Shown here one piece after another: positions 12,415-20,660 of a stretch of DNA of 64,000 bases. The stretch comes from Ferriphaselus sp. R-1 (GTDB lineage Bacteria; Pseudomonadota; Gammaproteobacteria; Burkholderiales; Gallionellaceae), in NCBI RefSeq assembly GCF_000746095.1, contig NZ_JQKP01000001.1:372001-436000 (forward strand), in the 5' to 3' direction. The first letter of the stretch is position 1. Each line of letters opens with the position of its first letter. Position numbers and translations under genes: made by a program. The notes under the pieces were generated by a model. The model did no database searches. It saw nothing but the letters and a program-made list of their open reading frames with translations, and was not told the DNA's origin.

Positions 12415-13023
12415 TCAGCCCTGACGCTCGCCGTGGACGATCTCGACCAGCTTGATCGCCTGTTGCTCCATCTCGATGATCAGCGTATCGACCTTGGCGC
12501 GGAAGTGGCGGTAGAAGATCATGCTGGGCACGGCCACGATCAGGCCGAAAGCGGTGTTGTACAGCGCCACCGAGATGCCGTGGGCGAGGATGGCCGGGGT
12601 GTTGCCGGCAGCGGTCTGCGAACCGAAGATCTCGATCATGCCGACCACGGTGCCGAACAGGCCGAGCAGCGGACTGATCGCGGCAATGGTGCCCAGGGTG
12701 GTGAGGAAGCGCTCCAACTCGTTGGCGGTCGCACGCCCCGCCTCCTCGATGGAATCCTTCATCACCTCGGGTGAACTCTTCACGTTCTTCAGCCCGGCGG
12801 CGAAGATGCGCCCCAGCGGGGAATGGGTGGCCAGTCGTGCCAACATGGTGTCGGTCACGCCGTGCTGACCGAGTTCCTTGACCACCTGATTCAACAGTTC
12901 GGGAGGGACGACGGTCTTGTTACGCAGGAACATCAGCCGCTCAGCGATCAACGCGACGGCAATGACGGAGGAGACGATCAACAACCAGATCGGCCAGCCG
13001 GCCGCTTCAACAATGGCAAACAC
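12415..13023 (-). CDS. exbB: MotA/TolQ/ExbB proton channel family protein
   Basis: A 202-residue ExbB-type protein with three predicted membrane helices: near the N-terminus (about 10-28) and two in the C-terminal half, the central one containing ISPLLGLFGTVVGMIEIF. That block is the family signature. It starts the minus-strand envelope operon and is followed by exbD after 4 bases. It could power a TonB-like or Tol-like partner encoded elsewhere. Confidence 0.93.
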   Translation of the reverse strand: MFAIVEAAGWPIWLLIVSSVIAVALIAERLMFLRNKTVVPPELLNQVVKELGQHGVTDTMLARLATHSPLGRIFAAGLKNVKSSPEVMKDSIEEAGRATANELERFLTTLGTIAAISPLLGLFGTVVGMIEIFGSQTAAGNTPAILAHGISVALYNTAFGLIVAVPSMIFYRHFRAKVDTLIIEMEQQAIKLVEIVHGERQG

Positions 13024-13366
13024 TCCGCTGCTCCAAGTATGCTTAAATGACGGGGCGAACTGTAGCGTGTCGGGTCGGTTTGAGCAAGGTATCTCATCTT
13101 TTGCATGAGTATTTCCACTATAAAAACCTCATACATAAAGAGATTCTCGGGTTGTGCACAAAATCTGTGGATAACTCTGTGGATGACTTGCTGATGAATT
13201 CGCTAACTCACTGCTAAATAATCGTATTACAACCCCTGATTAATTTTGGGGCAATTCATTGATTCAATAAAATCAACATGTTACAAAAAACCACTAGCCT
13301 GAATGGCAATAATTCGACGCGACGCGGCGTGATTGCTGGATTTGTGGATTTTTTCCGGCTGTCAAG
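13024..13366. other. AT-rich divergent intergenic region between exbB and xseA
   Basis: This 343-base gap holds the upstream regions of two divergent genes. It is visibly more AT-rich than its surroundings. DnaA-box-like 9-mers occur at 13152-13160 (TTGTGCACA), 13166-13174 (TGTGGATAA, the exact reverse complement of TTATCCACA) and 13178-13186 (TGTGGATGA). No ORF with coding character was seen. Confidence 0.7.
13152..13186. promoter_or_regulatory. Cluster of DnaA-box-like sites
   Basis: One perfect and two near-match DnaA boxes lie within 35 bases; the last two have starts 12 bases apart in the same orientation. They are next to an AT-rich stretch. They could be a DnaA-controlled promoter or titration site; origin function is not shown. 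Confidence 0.45.
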
Positions 13367-14767
13367 ATGATTCCAGAGATATTTCCTGAAGACAAAAACC
13401 GGGTTTTTCGTGTAAGCGAGCTCACGCGCTGGGTGCGTCGCTTGCTGGAGAACGGCTTGCCCCTGATGTGGGTGAAAGGCGAGATATCCAATCTCACTAG
13501 GGCGGCTTCCGGACATTGGTATCTGTCGCTCAAGGACGAGCAGGCCCAGGTGCGTTGCGTCATGTTCCGCAACCGTAATCAGTTTCTGGATTGGCAGCCG
13601 AGCAACGGGGCGCAGGTCGAGGTTCTGGTCCTGGCGACTTTGTATGAAGCGCGCGGCGATTTCCAGTTGACCATCGAGCAGATGCGTCCCGCCGGGCTGG
13701 GCGCGCTGTATGAAGCGTTCGAGCGACTCAAGCGCAAGCTGGAAGCGGAGGGGCTATTCGATGCTGCCCGCAAGCGCGCCGTGCCGGTCTATCCGCGCCG
13801 CATCGGTCTGGTCACCTCGCCGCAGGCAGCGGCGCTGCGCGATGTGTTGACCACCTTGCGTCGGCGTATGCCCGCTATCCCCATCGTGCTCTATCCGGTG
13901 CCGGTGCAGGGCGAGGGCGCAGCGGCCAAGATCGCCCAGGCCATCGCCACAGCCAACCGGCGTGCGGAGTGCGATGTGCTCATCGTCTGTCGCGGCGGTG
14001 GCAGTATCGAAGACTTGTGGGCGTTCAACGAGGAGGTGCTGGCACGCGCCATCGCCGACAGCGAGCTTCCCATCATCAGCGGTGTCGGCCACGAGACCGA
14101 TTTCACCATCAGCGACTTCGTTGCTGACCTGCGTGCCGCCACGCCGACTGCAGCCGCGCAAGCCGCTACGCCGGACCGTGCAGCCTTGCAGCAACGACTG
14201 CACCAGGCTGGACAGCGCCTGGCGCGAGCGCAGCAAGGCCGACTCCAGCGCGACATGCAGCAACTCGATTACCTGCAACGCCGCTTGCTCCATCCGGCGG
14301 CGCGGGCGCAGCAACAGCGCCAGCACCTGGAACATCTGCGCCAGCGTCTGAACGCTGCCCTGGCATACGGTGTGCAACGTCAGCACTGGCGCTGGCAGAG
14401 CGCCAGCCGGCGTTTGCTTGCCGCCCGTCCCGAGGTCGCCGTGCTGCAACAGCGCCAGTCCGAACTGGCGGTCCGTCTGCGCCGTGCCGCGCAACACCTG
14501 TACGGGCAACGCCGCGAGCGGCTGGATACGCTGGCGCAACATCTGGCGTATCTCGATCCCAGCCAGGTGCTGGCACGCGGCTACAGTCTGGTACAGGATG
14601 GTCAGGGGCGGGTGGTGGTGGATAGCGCGGGACTGCAGCCGGGCGATACGCTGAACATCGCTTTCGCGCACGGCTCGGCCCAGGTCGGCGTGCAGGCTAT
14701 CCGGCAGTCATATCACAGTCGCGGCAACGGACGCCGCGTGCGCGGGCACCCGGCGGCTAGCGGCTGA
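13367..14767 (+). CDS. xseA: Exodeoxyribonuclease VII large subunit
   Basis: XseA is the catalytic subunit of ExoVII, which degrades single-stranded DNA from both ends and acts in mismatch repair and damage tolerance. The 466-residue protein has an N-terminal OB-fold (SELTRWVRRLLENGLPLMWVKGEISN) and the catalytic-core motif CRGGGSIEDLWAFNEE from about residue 206. The GVGHETDFT motif (near 239) follows, then a long coiled coil and a short C-terminal domain. The 3' end overlaps the convergent membrane-protein gene by 11 bases. The small subunit xseB is not nearby. Confidence 0.97.
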   Translation: MIPEIFPEDKNRVFRVSELTRWVRRLLENGLPLMWVKGEISNLTRAASGHWYLSLKDEQAQVRCVMFRNRNQFLDWQPSNGAQVEVLVLATLYEARGDFQLTIEQMRPAGLGALYEAFERLKRKLEAEGLFDAARKRAVPVYPRRIGLVTSPQAAALRDVLTTLRRRMPAIPIVLYPVPVQGEGAAAKIAQAIATANRRAECDVLIVCRGGGSIEDLWAFNEEVLARAIADSELPIISGVGHETDFTISDFVADLRAATPTAAAQAATPDRAALQQRLHQAGQRLARAQQGRLQRDMQQLDYLQRRLLHPAARAQQQRQHLEHLRQRLNAALAYGVQRQHWRWQSASRRLLAARPEVAVLQQRQSELAVRLRRAAQHLYGQRRERLDTLAQHLAYLDPSQVLARGYSLVQDGQGRVVVDSAGLQPGDTLNIAFAHGSAQVGVQAIRQSYHSRGNGRRVRGHPAASG

Positions 14768-15095
14768 GTCTGCCGGCGGCGGGCGTGACGCGGACCACTT
14801 CACCTTCGATGATCTCGCCCGAGCACGCCTCACCCCGGAATGGCGCGCCGTAGCGGCCCCCATCTTGCGGCGCGAAGTCGCGCATCAGCTCCATCTGCTC
14901 GCGCATCTGCCGGCGTATCGCGCGCGTACGCCACCACAGGTAGCCTCCGCCGACCACGGCTACAGCCGCCAGGATGGAGAGCAGCACCGCCGAGAACATC
15001 AGCGCCACTGCCCCGGCCACTGCGGTGCCGACTATCGCCATGGCTTTTTGTAGCGGAGTGGTGGGGCGGTTGGAGTGTGGTATGCGCGTGGTCAT
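14757..15095 (-). CDS. Small membrane protein at the end of the Cpx-like operon
   Basis: A 112-residue protein of unknown function. A basic N-terminus is followed by about 45 hydrophobic residues (about 18-55, one long or two short helices, ending GGGYLWWRTRAIRRQ) and a polar C-terminal tail of about 55 residues. I start at ATG 15095, because the longer open frame runs through the histidine kinase gene. It follows the kinase by 40 bases on the same strand, so co-transcription is likely. No family was recognised. Confidence 0.65.
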   Translation of the reverse strand: MTTRIPHSNRPTTPLQKAMAIVGTAVAGAVALMFSAVLLSILAAVAVVGGGYLWWRTRAIRRQMREQMELMRDFAPQDGGRYGAPFRGEACSGEIIEGEVVRVTPAAGRLSR

Positions 15096-15135
15096 GTCGG
15101 GATTCGGTCTGCTGGTCTGGTGTGAAAAGTCATGG

Positions 15136-16395
15136 TCATTGTGGCGGAATCGAGGGTAGCTTGACTTCGAAGCAGGTGCCGTCGTTGCCGGGCAGGCAGT
15201 GTACGCTGCCGCCATGTCGTTCGGCAATCTGGCGTACCAGTGCCAGTCCGAGCCCGTAACTGCCTTCTTTTTCGCGGCTGCCTGCCGGGCGGTAGAAGGG
15301 CTCGAAGATGCGCTCGCGCTCGGTCGGCGCGATGCCGTTGCCGTTGTCGCAGATGCGGATGACGGCATGTCCTGCATCGTGCTGCAATTCGGCGCGCACT
15401 TCCTCTCCGCCGTGTCGATGCGCGTTCTCCAGCAGGTTGCGCAGCAAGCGGCGCAGCAGGCGCTCGTCGCCATAGAACGTCAGCGGCACAGCATCGCAGT
15501 GTGCATCGCTGCGGGCACATTCCTCCGCTAGCAGGACCGCCAGATCGAGCGCGCCCCGGTGCAGGGGTTCGCGCGTCGCATCGAGACGGCTGGCCAGCAG
15601 GATATCTTCGATGAGCTGGTCCAGTTCGGCGAGGCTCTGACGGATCTCCGCCTGCAATGCCGGAACGGGGCGTTCCGCCTGTAGTTCCAGAGCCAGGCGG
15701 ATGCGCGTCAGCGGCGAGCGCAATTCGTGCGAGGCGTTGGCCAGCAGTTGCTTGTGCGCGCCGAGCAGCGATTCGATGCGCTCGGCGGCAAGGTTGAAGC
15801 TGCGCGCCAGCGAAGACACTTCGTCACAGCCGCGTGTCTCGACGCGGGTGTTGAAGTCGCCCGCCCCCAACGATTCCACCGCCTGCTTGAGCTGTTCCAG
15901 CCGCTTGGTCATGCGGCGCGTCATCGGATAGGCGACCAGCGCCACCACCAGTCCGATCAGCGCCAGGGTCACGATCAGCGGTAGCGGCGTGTGGGGGTGG
16001 TCGTGCTGCGGCTGTGCCAACAGCCAGCGGCCATCGGGCAGATGCATCGCCCAGGCCGAACCCCGCTCGGGACGATGCAGCCAATCGTTATCGGGAGCAT
16101 TCGCTGCGGGCGGCGGCAAGGCCTCGCCGACATGCGCCAGCAGGCGATGGTCAGCGGCATACAGGGTGATGCGCGGCAGTGAGGGGCGCGCCAGCTTCTC
16201 CAGCACCGCCTGTTGCTGTGCGTCGGGCGCATCCGGCGCGGGCAAGGCCAGCACGATCACATCGCGCACGGTCTGGAACAGCTGGTTGGGCGGTGAATCC
16301 TTGCCCTGCAAGTGAAAGAACGCACCCGCCGACACCACCAGCAGGGCGAGGCTGCCGATCACGCCGAGATAGATCTGGAAATATAGTTTTTTCAT
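15136..16395 (-). CDS. Envelope-stress-type sensor histidine kinase (CpxA/RstB-like)
   Basis: A 419-residue inner-membrane kinase. It has TM1 at about 7-27, a periplasmic domain of about 110 residues rich in Pro, TM2 at about 139-157, then HAMP (about 158-212). The phospho-acceptor is His223 in NASHELRSPLTR, followed by an HATPase domain with N-box Asn324 (LLENAHRH) and G1 box DNGNGI (350-355). It overlaps the upstream response regulator by 4 bases. With a Spy/CpxP-like gene and a CpxR-type box upstream, a CpxA-like role sensing envelope damage or metals is likely. Confidence 0.9.
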   Translation of the reverse strand: MKKLYFQIYLGVIGSLALLVVSAGAFFHLQGKDSPPNQLFQTVRDVIVLALPAPDAPDAQQQAVLEKLARPSLPRITLYAADHRLLAHVGEALPPPAANAPDNDWLHRPERGSAWAMHLPDGRWLLAQPQHDHPHTPLPLIVTLALIGLVVALVAYPMTRRMTKRLEQLKQAVESLGAGDFNTRVETRGCDEVSSLARSFNLAAERIESLLGAHKQLLANASHELRSPLTRIRLALELQAERPVPALQAEIRQSLAELDQLIEDILLASRLDATREPLHRGALDLAVLLAEECARSDAHCDAVPLTFYGDERLLRRLLRNLLENAHRHGGEEVRAELQHDAGHAVIRICDNGNGIAPTERERIFEPFYRPAGSREKEGSYGLGLALVRQIAERHGGSVHCLPGNDGTCFEVKLPSIPPQ

Positions 16396-17093
16396 GCGCT
16401 CTGCTCCGGCTCATCCTGACTGCGGGTGAACACATAGCCTGCGCCGCGCAGGGTGAGGATGCGGCGCGGGCGTTTGGGGTCATCTTCGATGGCGGCGCGG
16501 ATGCGCGAGATGTGTACGTCGATGGAGCGGTCGAACGCTTCCAGCGGCTCGCCTTTTACCGCGTCCAGCAACTGCTCGCGGCTCATCACCCGCCCCGGCC
16601 TTTCGGCCAGCGCCAGCAACAGGTCGAACTGGTACGAGGTCAGTTCGCGCGCTTCGCCATCTATCCGCACCCGCCGCGCATCGCGCGCGATCTCCAGCCT
16701 GCCGAAGCGCAGTACGTCGCCATCACCGGGTCTGCCGCGCCGCAGGATGGCTTTCAGCCTGGCCAGCAGTTCGCGTGGCTCGAACGGCTTGGGCAGATAG
16801 TCGTCCGCGCCCATCTCCAGGCCGAGGATGCGATCCATCGCCTCGCCGCGCGCGGTGAGCATCAACACGGGAATGGCGGAGAAGGCGCGCAACTGGCGGC
16901 AGGCATCCAGCCCGTCGCCATCCGGCAGCATCAAGTCCAGCACCAGCGCATCGAAGTCTTCCTGCTTCAACGCCTGCAAACCGCTGGCGATGGTGTGGCG
17001 CGCTTCCACGCGATAACCGGCATCGCCCAGATACTGTTGCAACATGGCGCACAGGCGTTCATCGTCGTCGATGATGAGAAGGTGATGGTTCAT
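16392..17093 (-). CDS. OmpR-family response regulator (CpxR/RstA-like)
   Basis: A 233-residue regulator. The receiver domain has acidic Asp10/Asp11, phospho-acceptor Asp53 (VLDLMLPDGDG), Thr80 and Lys102 (LPKPFEPREL). A winged-helix DNA-binding domain follows (about 130-228), with LTSYQFDLLLALAERPGRVMSR and SIDVHISRIRAAIEDDP. It pairs with the histidine kinase that overlaps its 3' end. A perfect GTAAA-N5-GTAAA box upstream of the operon's first gene is the consensus bound by CpxR in enterobacteria, which supports CpxR-like specificity. Confidence 0.92.
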   Translation of the reverse strand: MNHHLLIIDDDERLCAMLQQYLGDAGYRVEARHTIASGLQALKQEDFDALVLDLMLPDGDGLDACRQLRAFSAIPVLMLTARGEAMDRILGLEMGADDYLPKPFEPRELLARLKAILRRGRPGDGDVLRFGRLEIARDARRVRIDGEARELTSYQFDLLLALAERPGRVMSREQLLDAVKGEPLEAFDRSIDVHISRIRAAIEDDPKRPRRILTLRGAGYVFTRSQDEPEQSA

Positions 17094-17147
17094 GTGAGAT
17101 TCCCAAAAAGTTGCCCCGCATCATACCAAGCGGAGCGGGGCACAACA

Positions 17148-17245
17148 CCCTCTCCCCTACCCCTCTCCCACAAGTGTGAGAGGGGTTACATATCATCCCC
17201 TCGCCCGCGTGCGGGAGAGGGTGGCCGTCAGGCCGGGAGAGGGAA
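17148..17245. repeat. Dispersed CCCTCTCC/GGAGAGGG palindromic repeat (intergenic)
   Basis: Two hairpins lie in tandem. The first is CCCCTCTCCCACA/TGTGAGAGGGG, with an AG centre, at about 17160-17185. The second pairs CCCTCGCCCG with CGGGAGAGGG and is followed by a CCGGGAGAGGG tail. The element fills the 158-base gap between the Spy-like gene and the response regulator, where it could affect read-through or mRNA stability. Confidence 0.85.
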
Positions 17246-17251
17246 TGATGT

Positions 17252-17842
17252 TCAACCGTGATGCATCCAGCCGTGGCGCTTCTCCATCTTCTCGGCCAGT
17301 TTGGCGCGTTGCTCCGGTGTCAACACTTCGGCCACCTCTTCCATGGTCTGCGTCATCAACTTACTTGCCTCATCCGCCAGCTTGATCTGCTCCGCACGCA
17401 AGGTCTCGATGGCCGCCTTGTCTATGCTTGCCGCCGACATCAGCTTGCGCATCTGCACGTGGTTGTCGCGCAGCTTATCGGCCAGCGGCGCACCTTTGGC
17501 GACCGACGCCTTAACGATGGCGGTTGCCTTCACCTTCTGCTCATCGTTCGCCTTCACATCATCCAGCATGTGCTTCACCCCGCGCTCGGCGAACTTGTTC
17601 GCCTGCTCCACATCCATCGGCTGGCCAGACATGAACGCCTGCGGCCCGCCGTGATGTCCAAAGCCCGGCTCACAGGCATACGACTTGCCCGCAAAGAAGC
17701 CGAGTCCGAACACCAGCATCACGCCCAGCACCTTGCCGAAGCAGCGGCCACGATGTCCGCCGTGGCAGCGATGGGATGGGCTGCTGCCGCAGCAGCGGTC
17801 CTTGTTGGCCGTATCTTGATTGGTCGTGGCTTGCTCACTCAT
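17252..17842 (-). CDS. Spy/CpxP family (LTXXQ motif) envelope stress protein
   Basis: A 196-residue protein with a Cys/His-rich N-terminus (CCG, HRCHGGHRGRC, residues 17-34) and a membrane segment or uncleaved signal (about 37-52). A largely helical domain follows, ending with the family motif LTPEQRAKL (174-182) and a His-containing tail. Spy/CpxP proteins are periplasmic chaperones or Cpx regulators, and this variant seems membrane-anchored. Start at ATG 17842 after AAGGAG; longer frames lack a ribosome site. It is the first gene of the operon with the adjacent two-component system, and a CpxR-type box lies about 90-100 bases upstream. The metal-binding potential of the N-terminus is notable. 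Confidence 0.85.
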   Translation of the reverse strand: MSEQATTNQDTANKDRCCGSSPSHRCHGGHRGRCFGKVLGVMLVFGLGFFAGKSYACEPGFGHHGGPQAFMSGQPMDVEQANKFAERGVKHMLDDVKANDEQKVKATAIVKASVAKGAPLADKLRDNHVQMRKLMSAASIDKAAIETLRAEQIKLADEASKLMTQTMEEVAEVLTPEQRAKLAEKMEKRHGWMHHG

Positions 17843-17929
17843 GTCGTTCTCCTTGATGGTTGCGCCGCACCCTGTGTGACGGCTGGACATCACTTTATGG
17901 ACGGGCCTTTGCGGTGGTTTGTACGCAGA

Positions 17930-17944
17930 GTAAAGATTTGTAAA
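17930..17944 (-). promoter_or_regulatory. CpxR-type box upstream of the Spy/CpxP-like operon
   Basis: GTAAA-GATTT-GTAAA is an exact match to the CpxR consensus GTAAA-N5-GTAAA. It is 88 bases upstream of the Spy-like start codon, and the regulator gene is in the same operon, so autoregulation is expected. It is also upstream of the divergent methyltransferase gene. Confidence 0.75.
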
Positions 17945-18129
17945 GTAGCGCGTCACGCACGGGTGCCGATGTCCCGCGCAGCTTGAGCAGGCGGTGGCGT
18001 TCGGACGCTTGCCTCGGGTGCTCCATGCATAGGCGGACAGGTGGGTAAGGTTGTGCCGGACCCACAACATGGCCTAGGTGGGGCGGCTTTCGGTTAAAAT
18101 CCGCCCCCTGATTTTTTGCATTCATTGCC

Positions 18130-19005
18130 ATGAAGCTGTGTCCGGCCTGTCATCATTCGTTCGACCGCCCCGACTGGGCCTGCCCGCAGTGCGCGGCAGT
18201 GCCGGTGGAGCGCGGCGGTTTTCCGTCGTTCGCGCCCGAGCTGGCGGCGCAGAACGATGGTTTCGATCCCGAGCTGTTCCAGCGCTATGCCCAGGTCGAG
18301 GCGGACAACTTCTGGTTCGTGGCGCGCAATGAGTTGCTGAAGCGCGAGATGCTGCGCCACTTCCCGAAGCCAGCGAAGATCCTGGAGATCGGCTGCGGCA
18401 CGGGCTTCGTGCTGCAAGGTATTCGCACCACCTATCCCGAGGCCACGCTTTCCGGCAGCGACATCTTCACCGAAGGCTTGGGTTTCGCCGCGCAGCGCGT
18501 CCCTTCGGCGCAGCTGTTGCAGATGGACGCGACCGCCATTCCCTTCCGTGAGGAATTCGATCTGATCGGCTCGTTCGACGTGCTGGAGCATATCGACGAC
18601 GACACACGCGCGCTGGCGCAGATCCGCGATGCCTTGAAGCCCGGCGGCGGGGTGATCTTCACCGTGCCGCAACACCCCAAGCTGTGGAGCCGCATGGACG
18701 AATACGCGCACCACAAGCGTCGTTACACCCGCGCCGAGTTGCTGGAGAAGATGACCGGTGTTGGCTTTGAGGTCGAATACGTCACGTCCTTTGTGTCGTT
18801 GTTATTGCCCGCGATGTGGGCTTCGCGCGTGATGCAGCGCAATGCGCCACCCGCCGCCGATGGCATGGATGACGGCCTGCGCATCAACCCGGTACTCAAC
18901 AACTTGTTCGGCGGCATGATGCGGGTCGAGCGCGCGCTGATGGGTGCCGGGCTGACGTTCCCGGCGGGCGGTTCGCTGCTGGTGATAGGAAGGAAGCGGA
19001 CATGA
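18130..19005 (+). CDS. Class I SAM-dependent methyltransferase with N-terminal zinc ribbon
   Basis: A 291-residue protein. The N-terminus has a CPAC...CPQC zinc-ribbon-like pair (Cys4, Cys7, Cys18, Cys21), followed by a Rossmann methyltransferase domain with motif I EIGCGTG (86-92) and a DVLEHIDDD segment (motif post II). A C-terminal hydrophobic stretch SLLLPAMWASR may contact the membrane. The substrate is unknown. Its stop overlaps the start of an ArnT-like glycosyltransferase by 4 bases, which suggests a role in lipid-linked or cell-surface glycan modification. Confidence 0.85.
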   Translation: MKLCPACHHSFDRPDWACPQCAAVPVERGGFPSFAPELAAQNDGFDPELFQRYAQVEADNFWFVARNELLKREMLRHFPKPAKILEIGCGTGFVLQGIRTTYPEATLSGSDIFTEGLGFAAQRVPSAQLLQMDATAIPFREEFDLIGSFDVLEHIDDDTRALAQIRDALKPGGGVIFTVPQHPKLWSRMDEYAHHKRRYTRAELLEKMTGVGFEVEYVTSFVSLLLPAMWASRVMQRNAPPAADGMDDGLRINPVLNNLFGGMMRVERALMGAGLTFPAGGSLLVIGRKRT

Positions 19006-20651
19006 AAGAAGGTTTGAGCAAGCGAGGCTGGTGGCTGCTGATCCTGGTGGCGGCGCTCATCTGGTTCTCCAATCTCGAATACCGCTTGCTGGCGAAGCCG
19101 GACGAGGGGCGCTATGCCGAGATCCCGCGCGAGATGGTGGCCAGCGGCGACTGGGTCACGCCGCGCCTGAACGACCTCAAGTATTTCGAGAAGCCGCCCC
19201 TGCAATACTGGGCGACGGCGGTCGCCTACGAGGTATTCGGCGAGCATCAGTGGACCTCGCGCCTGTGGGCGGCGCTGACCGGCTTCCTGGGCTTGTGGCT
19301 GACCTGGTTCACCGGCGCGCGGCTGTTCGGGCGTACGGCGGCCAGCTACGCGACCGTGTTGCTGGGCAGCAGCCTGTTGTATGTCGGCATGGCGCACATC
19401 AACACGCTGGACATGGGCGTGACCTTCTTTGTCACGCTGGGCCTGTTTGCCATGATGCTGGCGCAACGCGATCCGCTCAATGTGCCGCAACGGCGCGGCT
19501 GGATGTTGCTGGCCTGGGCGGCGATGGCGCTGGCGGTGTTGAGCAAGGGGCTGATGGGCATCATCCTGCCCGGCACGGCGCTGCTCATCTACATCGGCAT
19601 CCAGCGCGAATGGGTGCTGTTCAAACGTTTGCATCTGGTCAGCGGCGTGCTGCTGTTCTTCGCTATCTGCGCGCCCTGGTTCTATCTGGTGATGAAGGCC
19701 AATCCCGAGTTCTTCCAGCGCTTCTTCATCTACGAGCACTACACCCGCTTCACCACCAAGGATCTGGGGCGCTATCAGCCCTGGTACTACTTCGTGCCCA
19801 TCCTGCTGCTAGGCCTCATGCCGTGGACCTTGCTGATGTTCGACACCCTGCTGCGGGTGTGGCGCAACGGGGCGCGCGCCGTGCGTGAGTTCAGCCCGGA
19901 GCGCTTCCTGCTGGTGTGGATCGTGTTCGTCTACGTGTTCTTCTCGGCCTCCGGCTCCAAACTGCCGTCCTACCTGCTGCCGATGTTCCCGCCGCTGGCT
20001 CTGCTGATGGGGCAACGGCTGGCGCTGATCGAGCCGCAGCGCTTGTTCCGCCTGCTGTTGCCGATGCTGGCGCTGGCCGGGCTGGCGGTGAGCTTTGCAC
20101 CGATGATGCCGAAGCTGGCCGATTATCCCGAGCAGATGGTGCTGTACACAGCCTACGCCCGTTGGCTGGAAGGTGCGGCGCTGATCTGGCTGGCGACTCT
20201 GTTGCTTGGCTCGCTGTGGTTGCGCGGTGGCCGCAAGTTCGGCGCGGTGCTGGCCATCGCCCTGGGCTCCCTGCTGGCCTATCAGGTGGCCTTGTCCGGC
20301 TACAACGCGGCGGCCAGCGAACGTAACGCGCGTCATATCGCACAGGCCATCCAGCCCTTGGTCAAGCCGGACATGCCGCTGTACCAGGTGTGGAACTATG
20401 AGCAGACCATCGATTTCTATCTGAAGCGGACGTTCACACTAGTGCAGTTCCGGGATGAGTTGGCCTTCGGCATCGATCAGGAGCCTGAGCGCTGGATCGC
20501 CGACCTGGACCAGTTCGCTCCGATCTGGAACGCCCATACCGAGGCACTGGCGCTGATGCCGGTGTACGCCTACCCCGTGCTGCAAAAGCGTGGCTTCCCG
20601 ATGCGCGTGGTTTACCAGGACTACCAGTTCGTGGTGGTCAGCCGGAAATAA
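19002..20651 (+). CDS. ArnT-like lipid-linked glycosyltransferase (GT-C family, PMT superfamily)
   Basis: A 549-residue polytopic inner-membrane protein. The first periplasmic loop has the conserved acidic motif KPDEGRYAEIPREM (about 32-45), followed by ASGDWVTPRLNDLKYFEKPPLQYW, characteristic of ArnT/PMT39-type transferases. A dozen or so hydrophobic helices follow, then a small C-terminal periplasmic domain. Such enzymes transfer a sugar from undecaprenyl phosphate to lipid A or protein. The adjacent DegT aminotransferase suggests an amino sugar donor. The other arn genes (C, A, D) are not nearby, so the sugar is uncertain. Confidence 0.87.
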   Translation: MKEGLSKRGWWLLILVAALIWFSNLEYRLLAKPDEGRYAEIPREMVASGDWVTPRLNDLKYFEKPPLQYWATAVAYEVFGEHQWTSRLWAALTGFLGLWLTWFTGARLFGRTAASYATVLLGSSLLYVGMAHINTLDMGVTFFVTLGLFAMMLAQRDPLNVPQRRGWMLLAWAAMALAVLSKGLMGIILPGTALLIYIGIQREWVLFKRLHLVSGVLLFFAICAPWFYLVMKANPEFFQRFFIYEHYTRFTTKDLGRYQPWYYFVPILLLGLMPWTLLMFDTLLRVWRNGARAVREFSPERFLLVWIVFVYVFFSASGSKLPSYLLPMFPPLALLMGQRLALIEPQRLFRLLLPMLALAGLAVSFAPMMPKLADYPEQMVLYTAYARWLEGAALIWLATLLLGSLWLRGGRKFGAVLAIALGSLLAYQVALSGYNAAASERNARHIAQAIQPLVKPDMPLYQVWNYEQTIDFYLKRTFTLVQFRDELAFGIDQEPERWIADLDQFAPIWNAHTEALALMPVYAYPVLQKRGFPMRVVYQDYQFVVVSRK

Positions 20652-20660
20652 GGAGTAACG

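Noticed and set aside
13024-13366. Chromosomal replication origin at the DnaA boxes
   Set aside because: No dnaA, dnaN, gidA or parAB genes are nearby and GC skew could not be computed; kept only as a regulatory candidate.
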